Positions 42,539 to 51,704 of a stretch of 57,501 nt of DNA are shown here, in pieces. The DNA comes from Flavobacteriaceae bacterium UBA5534. Its GTDB lineage: Bacteria; Bacteroidota; Bacteroidia; Flavobacteriales; Flavobacteriaceae. The notes under the pieces were generated by a model. That model saw nothing but the letters and a program-made list of their open reading frames with translations, searched no databases and was not told where the DNA came from. Each line of letters starts with the position of its first letter. Position 1 is the stretch's first letter. Where the stretch lies: NCBI GenBank assembly GCA_002426015.1, contig DINS01000009.1, positions 18,982-76,482 of the forward strand, given 5' to 3'. A program made the position numbers and the translations under genes.

Positions 42539-42568
42539 CAAAAATACAACTATTTTTAAATGTTGCAA
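42539..42568 (-). promoter_or_regulatory. Promoter upstream of tRNA-Glu and rpsT
   Basis: On the minus strand TTG (42568-42566), 19-base spacer, TATTTTTG (42546-42539). It lies in the gap after proS, about 88 bases before the tRNA. Confidence 0.65.
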
Positions 42569-42596
42569 CACCTATCTAATTTTTTTTGAAAAAAAA

Positions 42597-44075
42597 TTAA
42601 TATGCCTTCGCAAACAGCACCCTTGCTACTGATGGTTTCCCAGTAAACACACAGCTTCCAGCCTCTTTCTTTCCTTCCAATGGGATGCAACGAATGGTCG
42701 CTTTGGTCAATTCCTTGATTTGCTGTTCTGTTTCGGCTGTTCCATCCCAATGTGCTGATATAAAACCTGTTTTGTTTTCCAACACTTTTTTGAACTCATC
42801 AAAAGTATCAACTTCAGTAATATGTGAACTTCTGAAATCGAACGCTTTTTTGAAAAGTGTTTCTTGTATTTCGGTCATTAAGCCTTCAACTGTTTCAACC
42901 AAATCATCTAACGGCACTATCGTTTTCGATAATGTATCTCGTCGAGCCAACTCAACGGTTTTATTTTCTAAATCTTTTGGTCCAATAGCAATACGTAACG
43001 GCACACCTTGCAATTCATATTGAGCAAATTTTGCACCTGGACGTTGCGTTGTTCTATCATCATACTTACAACTAATTCCTAGTTTTTTCAGTTGTCCAAT
43101 AATGTCTTTGGCAACTGTTGAGATTTCCTCTAATTGCTCATCAGTTTTATGAATTGGTACAATGACCACTTGTATTGGCGCCAAGTTAGGAGGTAATACC
43201 AAGCCATTATCATCACTGTGAGTCATGATCAAAGCACCCATCAATCGAGTAGAAACTCCCCAAGATGTTGCCCAAACATAGTCTAACTTACCTTCATTAT
43301 TGGTAAACTTGACGTCAAATGCCTTTGCAAAATTCTGACCTAAAAAGTGTGACGTTCCTGCTTGGAGCGCTTTACCATCTTGCATCAAGGCTTCAATACA
43401 ATAGGTTTCTTCTGCACCAGCAAAACGTTCACTTTCTGTCTTCACACCTTGTATAACTGGCATGGCCATAAAATTTTCGGCAAATTCTGCATAGACCCTA
43501 TTCATTTGCTGGGCTTCTGCTACAGCTTCAGCTTTAGTTGCATGCGCTGTATGGCCTTCTTGCCATAAAAATTCAGCTGTACGCAAAAACAAACGTGTAC
43601 GCATTTCCCAACGCACCACATTGGCCCATTGATTGATCAATATCGGTAAATCTCTATAGCTTTGAATCCATCCTTTATAAGTACTCCAAATAATAGCTTC
43701 GCTGGTTGGCCTGACCACTAACTCTTCTTCAAGTTTTGCTTCTGGATCGACGCGCAACTTTCCTGGGTTATCTGGATCGTTCTGTAATCTGTAATGCGTT
43801 ACAACTGCACACTCCTTTGCAAAACCTTCAGCATTTTTCTCTTCTGCTTCAAACAAGCTTTTTGGCACAAATAATGGAAAATAGGCGTTTTGATGCCCTG
43901 TTTCTTTAAACATTCGGTCTAATTCTGCTTGCATTTTTTCCCAAATTGCATATCCGTAAGGTTTAATGACCATACAGCCTCTAACCGCCGAATTCTCTGC
44001 TAAATCAGCCTTTACGACCAATTCATTGTACCATTTTGAGTAGTCTTCTGCTCTACTTGTGAGATTTTTGCTCAT
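42597..44075 (-). CDS. proS: Prolyl-tRNA synthetase
   Basis: Charges tRNA-Pro. The 492-residue length and N-terminus (SRAEDYSKWYNELVVKADLA) mark the shorter archaeal/eukaryote-like ProS without the bacterial editing insert, usual in Bacteroidota. Class II motifs include VVRWEMRTRLFLRTAEFLWQ (motif 2) and GVSTRLMGALIMTHSDD (motif 3), followed by the anticodon-binding domain and a C-terminal zinc-domain-like end with CIPLEGKKEAGSC. Confidence 0.96.
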   Translation of the reverse strand: MSKNLTSRAEDYSKWYNELVVKADLAENSAVRGCMVIKPYGYAIWEKMQAELDRMFKETGHQNAYFPLFVPKSLFEAEEKNAEGFAKECAVVTHYRLQNDPDNPGKLRVDPEAKLEEELVVRPTSEAIIWSTYKGWIQSYRDLPILINQWANVVRWEMRTRLFLRTAEFLWQEGHTAHATKAEAVAEAQQMNRVYAEFAENFMAMPVIQGVKTESERFAGAEETYCIEALMQDGKALQAGTSHFLGQNFAKAFDVKFTNNEGKLDYVWATSWGVSTRLMGALIMTHSDDNGLVLPPNLAPIQVVIVPIHKTDEQLEEISTVAKDIIGQLKKLGISCKYDDRTTQRPGAKFAQYELQGVPLRIAIGPKDLENKTVELARRDTLSKTIVPLDDLVETVEGLMTEIQETLFKKAFDFRSSHITEVDTFDEFKKVLENKTGFISAHWDGTAETEQQIKELTKATIRCIPLEGKKEAGSCVFTGKPSVARVLFAKAY

Positions 44076-44129
44076 TGTCAGTATTTTGGCACAAAATTTG
44101 TGCTTATGTTAAATAAAAAAATAGTTCGA

Positions 44130-44157
44130 CAAAACTAACTATTTTTGTAATGTTCAA
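44130..44157 (-). promoter_or_regulatory. Promoter of proS
   Basis: On the minus strand TTG (44157-44155), 17-base spacer and TAGTTTTG (44137-44130), 55 bases before the proS start. Confidence 0.6.
44140..44147 (+). promoter_or_regulatory. -7 box of the Tyr/Gly-rich lipoprotein gene
   Basis: TATTTTTG, 28 bases before the ATG at 44176. It stands back to back with the proS -7 box (two bases between them), so the two divergent promoters must compete for polymerase. Confidence 0.5.
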
Positions 44158-44175
44158 CAATAAAAATATAGAGAT

Positions 44176-45183
44176 ATGCAATTTAAAACTTACATACAAT
44201 CAAAATTGCCATTTTTTGTTGCTTTAAGCTTTGCGTTTGTTTTAGCTTCTTGTGGATCATACCAATATGTTGGTCATGATAACGATGGTATTTATAATTC
44301 TGATGATTCTGAATATCAAGAAGCGTCAAATGAAATCGCAAATAGAACTGAAAACAATAGTTACTATAAAAGTTACTTTGGTGAAAAATCACAACAATAT
44401 GAAACTATTGCCAATGAAGAGAACGTAATCTTTACAAATATTGATGACTACGAAGGCAGTTATGATGATGAAAATGAAATTGTTGAATACAACAGTGGTT
44501 ATGCTGGTTGGGGACAAGACAATGATAATGTGACTGTTAATGTATATTCTAACTTTGGATACAATTGGTACAGACCTTATTACAGATGGGGTTGGTACAG
44601 CCCTGTAGTGGCTTGGAACTATGGATGGGGTTACGGTGGATTTTATGATCCTTTCTGGTGTCCTCCATATTATTATGGGTATGCAGGTTTTTATAATCCA
44701 TATTATGGCTATGGGCATAATTATGGGTATTACTATGGTAACCATTCATACTATAACAATCATGTTTCATACAATTCTACAAGACGTGGAAGCGTAAACA
44801 CATCAAATGTGAACAGAAGCTCTACTAGTAGACGAAGTAACAGTTCATTAATTTCTCCTAATACATCTACAAGAACAAGAGCAAACTCCAATTCGACAAT
44901 ACGATCCAACAATTCAACGATCCGAAATAGTTCTAATTCAAGGGTAAGAAGCAATAATACAAGAGTTTTATCGCCTACAAGGTCTAACAGCTCTAATAAT
45001 TCTTCAATAAGCACGCCTAATACCAGAACAAGATCAAACAACAACAGCACTAGAGTTATTTCGCCAACTCGAAGTTCTTCTGGCAGTCCTTCTGTACGAA
45101 GCAGTTCTTCAGGCAGTTCTAGATCTTCATCTAGTGGTAGTTCAAGAAGTTCAGGTGGCTCTTCTAGAAGAGGAAATAATTAA
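44176..45183 (+). CDS. Low-complexity lipoprotein (Tyr/Gly-rich middle, Ser/Arg/Asn-rich tail)
   Basis: A 335-residue protein with a lipoprotein signal ending VLASC (Cys26). After an acidic spacer comes a Tyr/Gly/Trp-rich region (~110-195; NWYRPYYRWGWYS, YYGYAGFYNPYYGYGHN), then a tail of ~140 residues made almost only of Ser, Arg, Asn and Thr (RSSSSGSSRSSSSGSSRSSG near the end). Both regions look disordered or aggregation-prone. Similar genes next to proS in flavobacteria carry labels such as vitellogenin-like, which I regard as uninformative. It may be an envelope structural or adhesive protein; this is inference. Confidence 0.75.
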   Translation: MQFKTYIQSKLPFFVALSFAFVLASCGSYQYVGHDNDGIYNSDDSEYQEASNEIANRTENNSYYKSYFGEKSQQYETIANEENVIFTNIDDYEGSYDDENEIVEYNSGYAGWGQDNDNVTVNVYSNFGYNWYRPYYRWGWYSPVVAWNYGWGYGGFYDPFWCPPYYYGYAGFYNPYYGYGHNYGYYYGNHSYYNNHVSYNSTRRGSVNTSNVNRSSTSRRSNSSLISPNTSTRTRANSNSTIRSNNSTIRNSSNSRVRSNNTRVLSPTRSNSSNNSSISTPNTRTRSNNNSTRVISPTRSSSGSPSVRSSSSGSSRSSSSGSSRSSGGSSRRGNN

Positions 45184-45218
45184 GAATACGAGATTGCTAT
45201 ATCTTTTAATAAAAAAAT

Positions 45219-46748
45219 ATGAAAAAGTTAAGTTTACTATTCATAGGTATTATATCTATGTCAAATATGATGGCTCAAGACACCTCTGATGCGGTTAGGT
45301 ATTCGCTTGATGAAATACAAGGTTCAGCAAGATTTAGAGCCATGAGTGGTGCTTTTGGAGCGCTAGGTGGCGATATGTCTGCCGTCAATATCAATCCTGC
45401 GAGTTCATCTATTTTTACAGAAAGCCATGCCTCATTATCATTGTCCAATTTTAACATCAATAATGACGTTAACTATTTTAATGGATTGAGTTCATCATCA
45501 GAATCTAATATTGATTTGAATCAGACTGGTGCCGCTTTTGTCTTTAAAAATATGAACCCTGATTCTCCTTGGAAAAAATTTGCATTGAGCATCGCTTATG
45601 ACAAAGTATCAAATTTTAATAATGATTGGCAGGCTTCAGGGACAAATACAAACTCTATTGATAGTTATTTTTTATCATTTACTCAAAACCAAAATATCCC
45701 TTTTGGGATTTTAAAATTACTTCCAGATGAATATTTAGAGGAAGCTTATGCAAGTATTGGTAGCAATCCAAATTATGGTTATACATTTCAACAAGCTTTT
45801 TTAGGCTATTGGTCGGGTATTTTAGACCCTGAAAATTTGGATGATTCTACAAATGATAATGAAGTAAATTATGTATCAAATATAGCTCCTGGTGTTTTTA
45901 ATCAAGATTATCGTTACATTACTACAGGTTATAATGGTAAATTAGCATTTAATGGTTCAGCACAATATGGTGACAATTTGTATTTAGGGTTAAACTTAAA
46001 TTCTCATTTTATTAATTTTGAAAAATATACTGGTTTTAGAGAAAATAATACTAATAGTGGAAGTATAGTAAATACTGTTTCGTTTGAAAATAATTTAGCG
46101 ACAAATGGTACTGGCTTTTCTTTTCAACTTGGTGCTATTGCAAAGTTAAGTGATGAATTTAGGGTTGGACTAACCTATAACTCACCAACTTGGTATAGAT
46201 TTACAGAAGAATTGGTTCAAAATATCAGTTCAAATAATGCAGATCCTGATATTATTTATATTGGTGACATTATCAATGTGTTTCCAGAATATAAATTACA
46301 AACTCCTGGTAAATTAACAGGAAGTTTAGCTTATGTTTTTGGCGAAAAAGGATTGATTAGTTTTGATTATTCGCGTAAAGATTTTGGCAACACAAAATTC
46401 AAACCAACATCTGATGCTTATTTTGCATCTCAAAACGCCATTATAAGCAATGATTTAAAAATTGCCTCTACATACAAAATTGGTGGTGAGTATCGCTATA
46501 AACAAATGAGTTTTAGAGGTGGTTATCGTTTGGAAGAAAGTCCTTATAAGAATGATTCCTTTTATGGTGATTTAAAAGGCTATTCATTAGGGCTTGGTTA
46601 TAACTTTGGAAACATTAAACTTGATGTCGCTTTCGACCAATCTGACAGAGAAATCGACCATCAATTGTACAGCGTAGGTCTTACCGATGCTGCCAAAATT
46701 GACACGAAGAACACCAATATTACCTTATCATTGGCATTCACGCTTTAA
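45219..46748 (+). CDS. OmpP1/FadL-family outer membrane porin
   Basis: A 509-residue outer-membrane beta-barrel with a signal peptide (MKKLSLLFIGIISMSNMMAQ). The start of the mature chain (ALGGDMSAVNINPASSSIF) matches the FadL/TodX N-terminal hatch pattern and FRVGLTYNSPTWYRF is also typical of these long-chain solute channels. The final strand ends with a hydrophobic residue (ITLSLAFTL). Expected cargo is fatty acids or other hydrophobic compounds. Cotranscribed with the lipoprotein gene 35 bases upstream. Confidence 0.88.
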   Translation: MKKLSLLFIGIISMSNMMAQDTSDAVRYSLDEIQGSARFRAMSGAFGALGGDMSAVNINPASSSIFTESHASLSLSNFNINNDVNYFNGLSSSSESNIDLNQTGAAFVFKNMNPDSPWKKFALSIAYDKVSNFNNDWQASGTNTNSIDSYFLSFTQNQNIPFGILKLLPDEYLEEAYASIGSNPNYGYTFQQAFLGYWSGILDPENLDDSTNDNEVNYVSNIAPGVFNQDYRYITTGYNGKLAFNGSAQYGDNLYLGLNLNSHFINFEKYTGFRENNTNSGSIVNTVSFENNLATNGTGFSFQLGAIAKLSDEFRVGLTYNSPTWYRFTEELVQNISSNNADPDIIYIGDIINVFPEYKLQTPGKLTGSLAYVFGEKGLISFDYSRKDFGNTKFKPTSDAYFASQNAIISNDLKIASTYKIGGEYRYKQMSFRGGYRLEESPYKNDSFYGDLKGYSLGLGYNFGNIKLDVAFDQSDREIDHQLYSVGLTDAAKIDTKNTNITLSLAFTL

Positions 46749-46768
46749 AATAGAGTCAATATTTATAA

Positions 46769-46801
46769 TAAAAAAGCACTTCGTTTTGAAGTGCTTTTTT
46801 A
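46769..46801. terminator. Bidirectional terminator
   Basis: AAAAAGCACTTC (46771-46782) with GAAGTGCTTTTT (46788-46799), five-base loop. It serves the porin gene and the convergent yidC unit. Confidence 0.9.
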
Positions 46802-46819
46802 TTTGATTCAATAAGTATT

Positions 46820-46984
46820 TTATCTTTTGAAGTAACGAACAATCGCCAATAAAATAAGGAATCCTCCTATAATTTGGAGTGCAATTGACAACACCTCATT
46901 ATCTATATGATTTGAAATCCCTACTACAATACTACCTGCAAAATATATTACTATAGGTCTCTTTGTTATCTCAATCGCTTTCAT
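46820..46984 (-). CDS. 54-residue membrane protein downstream of yidC
   Basis: Begins MKAIEITKRPIVIYFAGSIV and ends with the helix GGFLILLAIVRYFKR: two predicted membrane helices (~10-25 and ~31-50) and a basic C-terminus. It starts three bases after the yidC stop and ends at the shared terminator, so it is the last gene of the yidC transcript. No family is recognised. Confidence 0.65.
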   Translation of the reverse strand: MKAIEITKRPIVIYFAGSIVVGISNHIDNEVLSIALQIIGGFLILLAIVRYFKR

Positions 46985-46987
46985 CGC

Positions 46988-48898
46988 CTATTTCTTGCGC
47001 TTTTGTTGCGCTTGCTTTTGCTGTTCGGCCTGCTCCATCATCTCTTGCATCTTTCTTTGAAACTTATTTTGCTTTTTAGGCTTGGCTTTATTCACCTGTA
47101 TTTGTGCATGGATTTTATCCTCATCCAAAATATAATTTTTGATGACCAACATAATTCCGATACTAATAAGATTTGAGATGAAATAATACAAACTCAATCC
47201 AGATGCATATTGGTTGAAGAATATCAACATCAATATTGGAGAGAAGTAAATCATGTACTTCATGATTTTGCTCATGTCTGGCATTCCTTCTTGTGTAGGC
47301 TGTGCTGCCATCTGGTCACCTGTTGTCATTTTCATATAAAAGAAAATGGCAATGGCAGCCAAGATTGGAAACAAACTCACATGGTCTCCATAAAAAGGAA
47401 TCTTAAATGGCAAATTGGCCACTACATCATAGGAAGACAAATCGTCTGCCCAAAGGAAGCTTTTCTGACGTAAATCGAAAGCAGTTGGGAAAAACATAAA
47501 CAAGGCATAAAACACAGGAATCTGCATCAATCCTGGCAAACAACCACTCAACGGACTTGCGCCAGCTTTGTTTTGCAATGCCATCGTTTCTTGTTGTGCT
47601 TTTAGTTTGTTGTCTTTATACTTTGCTCTGATAGCGTCCAATTCAGGTTTCAAGACTCGCATTTTTGCCTGCGACAAAAACTGCTTGTATTGCACGAAAG
47701 ACAATAAAATCTTTATCAAAATGGTCATGACAATAATGGCAATACCATAAGGCATGATTGAACTCAAAAACCCGAACAATGGAATAAACAATGCCTTGTT
47801 GATCCATCCAAAGATTCCCCAACCAAATGGGATACTTTTTTCTAAATCAGCATCATATTTTTTAAGGACTTTGCTATCTGTTGGTCCAAAATAAAATTTT
47901 AAAGGCTCATTCAATTCACCACCTTTTAATGTCAAAGGGAGTTTGGAAGCGAATTGTTTTGTAAACAAAGTATCAACATCCTCATTCTCTACTAGATCTT
48001 TAGATGTGATTCTTGCCGTTTTAAACGGCTTGTCTGCTACTAAAATAGAACTAAAAAAATGCTGTCTATACGATAACCAGTTGACATCAGTTTCGGTTTC
48101 TTCATCTTCACCAGCCTGCGCAAGCTTGTCAACTTTGTCACCATCTTCGTGCTGATAGGTCAAACGAGTGTAACGATTTTCGTAAGAAATGCTTTTGTCT
48201 TGTCGGTAAGTTTTTAATTTCCAATCGAGATTAACAGCTTGAGAACTATTGATGACATCGTTCAACCCTTGCGAACGAACCGTAAAGTTGAGCATGTAGT
48301 TGTCTGGCTGTATCTCATATCGATATTCCAAAAACTCACTTTCTGACACTTTAAGTTTCATGGACACCACAGTATTATTACCATTTTTGGTCACTGTTGG
48401 CTGAAAATATAACTCTTGAGTATTAAGTGTTCGGTTATCGGTCGTTCCAAAATTGATATTGAAAGCTGTGTTTCTATCTTTGATTAAATATATTGGAACA
48501 GAATCAAAATTAACAAACTTATTGAGCATCACTTCCGAAAGAAAACCGCCTTTATTACTGAATTTTAAAGTCAGTAAATCGGTTTTAACTTCTGTGGTTT
48601 CGTCCTTGGCCGAAGGCAAAGTTGACGCGTAAGCAAAAGCACCTAGTTTGTTTTTTAGTTCTACCACTTGAGTAGAGTCTAAAGTTGAAGCATTTGAGAA
48701 GTCTTCAGAGGCTGTTTCAAATACGTCAGCTTTCTTTGTTTCTTTGGCTTTCTCTTCAGCGGCTAATTTTTCTTGTTTTGCTTTTTCGGCAGCTTGTTCT
48801 TCTGGTGATGGCTGGTTTTGCCAAAGCATGAATAATAATATTCCGAATATAAGTGTAAATCCTATAATGGAGTTTAGATCAAATTTTTTTTCTTCCAT
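46988..48898 (-). CDS. yidC: Membrane protein insertase YidC
   Basis: Inserts proteins into the inner membrane alone or with SecYEG. The 636 residues have a first membrane anchor (~10-22), an Ala/Glu/Lys-rich spacer, a large periplasmic beta domain (~85-350), five core helices (from ~355, IPLFGFLSSIMPYGIAIIVM; LSGCLPGLMQIPVFYALFMF) and a Lys/Gln-rich cytoplasmic tail that can contact ribosomes. Located directly after pyrG. Confidence 0.96.
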   Translation of the reverse strand: MEEKKFDLNSIIGFTLIFGILLFMLWQNQPSPEEQAAEKAKQEKLAAEEKAKETKKADVFETASEDFSNASTLDSTQVVELKNKLGAFAYASTLPSAKDETTEVKTDLLTLKFSNKGGFLSEVMLNKFVNFDSVPIYLIKDRNTAFNINFGTTDNRTLNTQELYFQPTVTKNGNNTVVSMKLKVSESEFLEYRYEIQPDNYMLNFTVRSQGLNDVINSSQAVNLDWKLKTYRQDKSISYENRYTRLTYQHEDGDKVDKLAQAGEDEETETDVNWLSYRQHFFSSILVADKPFKTARITSKDLVENEDVDTLFTKQFASKLPLTLKGGELNEPLKFYFGPTDSKVLKKYDADLEKSIPFGWGIFGWINKALFIPLFGFLSSIMPYGIAIIVMTILIKILLSFVQYKQFLSQAKMRVLKPELDAIRAKYKDNKLKAQQETMALQNKAGASPLSGCLPGLMQIPVFYALFMFFPTAFDLRQKSFLWADDLSSYDVVANLPFKIPFYGDHVSLFPILAAIAIFFYMKMTTGDQMAAQPTQEGMPDMSKIMKYMIYFSPILMLIFFNQYASGLSLYYFISNLISIGIMLVIKNYILDEDKIHAQIQVNKAKPKKQNKFQRKMQEMMEQAEQQKQAQQKRKK

Positions 48899-48953
48899 GA
48901 ATTAATTGTAAGTGGTGTTGGTCAGCTTTGAGTTATCAAAAAACTATCCAATA

Positions 48954-50594
48954 TTAATTTTGTGCCATACTGACACTATTTTTGTCTTTTTTAAAGTTTT
49001 GAGCTGCTTTTACAAATGCCACAAACAAAGGATGTGGATTGGCAACAGTACTCTTATATTCAGGATGGTACTGTACACCAACAAACCAATTGTGTGATGG
49101 TATCTCGACAATCTCTACCAAATTGGTGTCAGGGTTTAATCCTGTGGCCACCATACCTGCAGCTTCTATTTGTTTTTTATAATTATTATTAAATTCAAAC
49201 CGATGTCTATGACGCTCTTTGATGGCATCCGTTTTATAGACTTGTTTTGCAATACTGCCATCTGTCAATTTACAATCCCAAGCACCAAGACGCATGGTTC
49301 CACCTTTATCTGTCACGGTTTTTTGTGACTCCATCAAATCTATGACAGGGTTAGGTGTTTTTTCATTCATTTCGGTAGAGTTGGCATCTTTCAACCCAAG
49401 CACATTCCTAGAATACTCGATGACTGCCATTTGCATACCGAGACAAATACCAAAGAATGGAATGTTTTGTTCCCTAACATATTTGACTGCTTCAATTTTA
49501 CCTTCAATACCACGTTCACCAAAGCCAGGAGCTACCAGCACACCATGCAAGTGTCCCAATTTTTTGGCAACATTTTCTTTTTTCAAATATTCTGAATGGA
49601 TAGGCTCTACATTGACTCGCACCTCATTTTCGGCACCAGCATGTATAAATGCTTCCAATATAGATTTGTAAGAATCTTGAAGTTCTACATACTTACCAAT
49701 CAATCCGATGGTAACTTCACTTTTAGGATTTTTGTGGCGCTGCAAAAACTGATTCCATTGCGTCAAATCTGGCACATCACTTTTTAGGTCTAGCTTTTTG
49801 AGCACTACTTTATCCAAGCCTTGCTCTAGCATTAAGTTAGGTACATCGTATATTGTAGAGGCATCAATAGATTGAATAACTGCCTCTTCGCGAACATTAC
49901 AAAACTTTGCCAATTTTGCTCTCAACTCTTCTGGTAATTCGTGTTCTGTACGACATACCAAAATATCTGCCATCACACCACTTTCCATCAAGGTTTTAAC
50001 GCTATGTTGAGTTGGTTTTGTTTTCAACTCACCCGCTGCAGATAGATAAGGCACTAATGTTAAATGAATAACAATCGCATTATGTTCACCCAAATCCCAC
50101 TTGAGCTGTCTAACCGCTTCGATGTATGGCAAAGACTCTATATCACCTACGGTTCCACCTATTTCGGTAATAACGATGTCATAATCGCCAGATTTACCAA
50201 GGATTTGTACTCTATTTTTTATTTCGTCCGTAATATGAGGAATGACCTGAACCGTTTTGCCAAGAAACTCGCCACGACGTTCTTTTTCGATGACACTTTG
50301 ATAAATGCGACCAGTAGTGACGTTATTAGATTGGCTCGTAGGCACATTTAGAAAACGCTCATAATGACCTAAATCTAAATCGGTTTCGGCACCATCGTCA
50401 GTAACATAACATTCGCCATGCTCGTAAGGATTTAAGGTTCCTGGATCGACGTTAATGTAAGGGTCTAGTTTTTGGATGGTAGTTTTGTAACCTTGTGCTT
50501 GTAGGAGCTTGGCCAAAGAAGCCGCAATAATCCCCTTGCCAAGTGAGGAAGTTACACCTCCAGTTACAAATATGTATTTAGTAGTCGTTGTCAT
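48954..50594 (-). CDS. pyrG: CTP synthase
   Basis: Makes CTP from UTP, ATP and glutamine. The 546 residues comprise the synthase domain (GGVTSSLGKGIIAASLAKLL, DPYINVDPGTLNPYEHGE, EIGGTVGDIESLPY) and a C-terminal glutamine amidotransferase domain with GICLGMQ (catalytic Cys near 386) and the His-Pro-Glu of YHPEY. pyrG-yidC on one strand is a common flavobacterial pair. Confidence 0.97.
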   Translation of the reverse strand: MTTTTKYIFVTGGVTSSLGKGIIAASLAKLLQAQGYKTTIQKLDPYINVDPGTLNPYEHGECYVTDDGAETDLDLGHYERFLNVPTSQSNNVTTGRIYQSVIEKERRGEFLGKTVQVIPHITDEIKNRVQILGKSGDYDIVITEIGGTVGDIESLPYIEAVRQLKWDLGEHNAIVIHLTLVPYLSAAGELKTKPTQHSVKTLMESGVMADILVCRTEHELPEELRAKLAKFCNVREEAVIQSIDASTIYDVPNLMLEQGLDKVVLKKLDLKSDVPDLTQWNQFLQRHKNPKSEVTIGLIGKYVELQDSYKSILEAFIHAGAENEVRVNVEPIHSEYLKKENVAKKLGHLHGVLVAPGFGERGIEGKIEAVKYVREQNIPFFGICLGMQMAVIEYSRNVLGLKDANSTEMNEKTPNPVIDLMESQKTVTDKGGTMRLGAWDCKLTDGSIAKQVYKTDAIKERHRHRFEFNNNYKKQIEAAGMVATGLNPDTNLVEIVEIPSHNWFVGVQYHPEYKSTVANPHPLFVAFVKAAQNFKKDKNSVSMAQN

Positions 50595-50614
50595 GTTGCG
50601 CTGTTAAACGCAGG

Positions 50615-50622
50615 CAAATTTA
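50615..50622 (-). promoter_or_regulatory. Putative -7 box of pyrG
   Basis: TAAATTTG on the minus strand, 20 bases before the pyrG start, without a TTG at the expected spacing. Confidence 0.45.
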
Positions 50623-50817
50623 CAAAATTTAAATAGTTATTGCAGTATCATTTTTTAGTTAATTGTAAGCTATTTTATAAAAGCCCAAAATTGTTGGATA
50701 TAAGTTTTTTTTAATGTAAACACATTTGATTTTGTCATAAAAAAAGTTGAACTTCGTTTAACTATTGATATAGATAAATTTTCCTCAACTTGTTTTAGGA
50801 TTAAAACAATCCATATC

Positions 50818-50832
50818 GTTGCATTAGGCAAC
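50818..50832. repeat. GTTGC/GCAAC inverted repeat upstream of the hypothetical gene
   Basis: GTTGC (50818-50822) and GCAAC (50828-50832) around five bases, followed by another GCAAC at 50841-50845. A related motif, GTTGCACAAC, lies right after the gene at 51506. Such GTTG/CAAC-bearing flanks recur around single genes in flavobacterial genomes (from memory). Confidence 0.4.
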
Positions 50833-50886
50833 ATTTTGACGCAACCTTTCGGATAAAATTGCATCTACTATAAAAAAACAAATTAT

Positions 50887-51501
50887 ATGTCAAAAAAGAT
50901 ATTTAGATTTTTTCTGTTAGTACCATTATTGATGGCCTTTAAATGCTATAATGATGACGACCTTCCAGGTACACAAATTTTCAATAATTATAAAATTAAT
51001 GTAACACCGCAATCATCCTTTTCAATTAACGATACTATATGGTTAAATGGAAAAGTATCCTCAATGGTTTTTGACATAGCTGTTAATGATTCTATATTTC
51101 CCGGTCGGTCTCAAGGAGATGAAATATTAGTTATGAAATTCATACAACCAACTCAATCCTTTAATTGCGAAGATGCAATTGATAACTTCGAGTTAATAAC
51201 TGAATTGGGATTCCTATCATTTTTACCCGTCTGTGAAAACGGACAAATGACAGCAGAATCAATGATTAGTGCTGATGGTTCATATTATAGCTATAGAATA
51301 GGATTAAAAGCATTAAATATTGGAGATTACGTTATAAGCTGGAATCACAGTACTGTAACTAATCAAAATAGAAACGAATATATTCTCAACGATTACCAAT
51401 TAGAATTTCGACCTAATCAATTAGGATTTAATAAATGTGGATACGGTTCATCGAAGTCTGCAATTGAATCTGAAAGTGAATTTTATTTCAGGGTAGAATA
51501 A
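50887..51501 (+). CDS. Hypothetical exported protein
   Basis: A 204-residue protein with an N-terminal signal (MSKKIFRFFLLVPLLMAFKC). Cys20 could be lipidated, but Lys at -1 is unusual for a lipobox. The mature part is predicted mostly beta (NVTPQSSFSINDTIWLNGKV) with cysteines at positions near 98, 118 and 184. No family is recognised. It stands alone and is flanked by similar short repeats on both sides, suggesting that it is a mobile or cassette-like unit. Confidence 0.6.
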   Translation: MSKKIFRFFLLVPLLMAFKCYNDDDLPGTQIFNNYKINVTPQSSFSINDTIWLNGKVSSMVFDIAVNDSIFPGRSQGDEILVMKFIQPTQSFNCEDAIDNFELITELGFLSFLPVCENGQMTAESMISADGSYYSYRIGLKALNIGDYVISWNHSTVTNQNRNEYILNDYQLEFRPNQLGFNKCGYGSSKSAIESESEFYFRVE

Positions 51502-51505
51502 AAAC

Positions 51506-51687
51506 GTTGCACAACACCGTGTATAAAAAATTGCTAGTTTTAGCTTAACCAATGTTGGTTGCTTTGCTTGCTTGCTTCTGATTTTCCTTCGGAAAATCCT
51601 CGCACACAAAACCGCAACGAAACCATAGCCAAACACGTTAAACGAAACTCCTACTTCACAACTTCACCATACAAATCAACCCTTCGA
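51506..51687. repeat. Repeat-like element after the hypothetical gene
   Basis: Starts with GTTGCACAACACCGTGTATA, then contains two hairpins: AACCAA-TG-TTGGTT (51547-51560) and GATTTTCC-TTC-GGAAAATC (51580-51598). Neither has a T run, so they are not ordinary terminators. The layout resembles a noncoding dispersed element common in Bacteroidota genomes; only one copy is in the window. Confidence 0.45.
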
Positions 51688-51704
51688 CTACGCTCCGGAT
51701 GACA
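51681..51704. repeat. Short dispersed-type repeat overlapping the rimO end
   Basis: On the minus strand the bases read TGTCATCCGGAGCGTAGTCG followed by AAGGG, a pattern I know as a frequent short repeat in Bacteroidota. It encodes the last residues (SSGA) and the stop of RimO. Confidence 0.45.

Noticed and set aside
44389..45050. Long antisense frames opposite the low-complexity lipoprotein
   Set aside because: Their Ile/Val- or Leu/Glu-rich products are mirror images of the Tyr/Gly and Ser/Asn codons on the plus strand.
51547..51598. Two hairpins as terminators of the hypothetical gene
   Set aside because: Neither is followed by a T run; they fit better as parts of a dispersed element.
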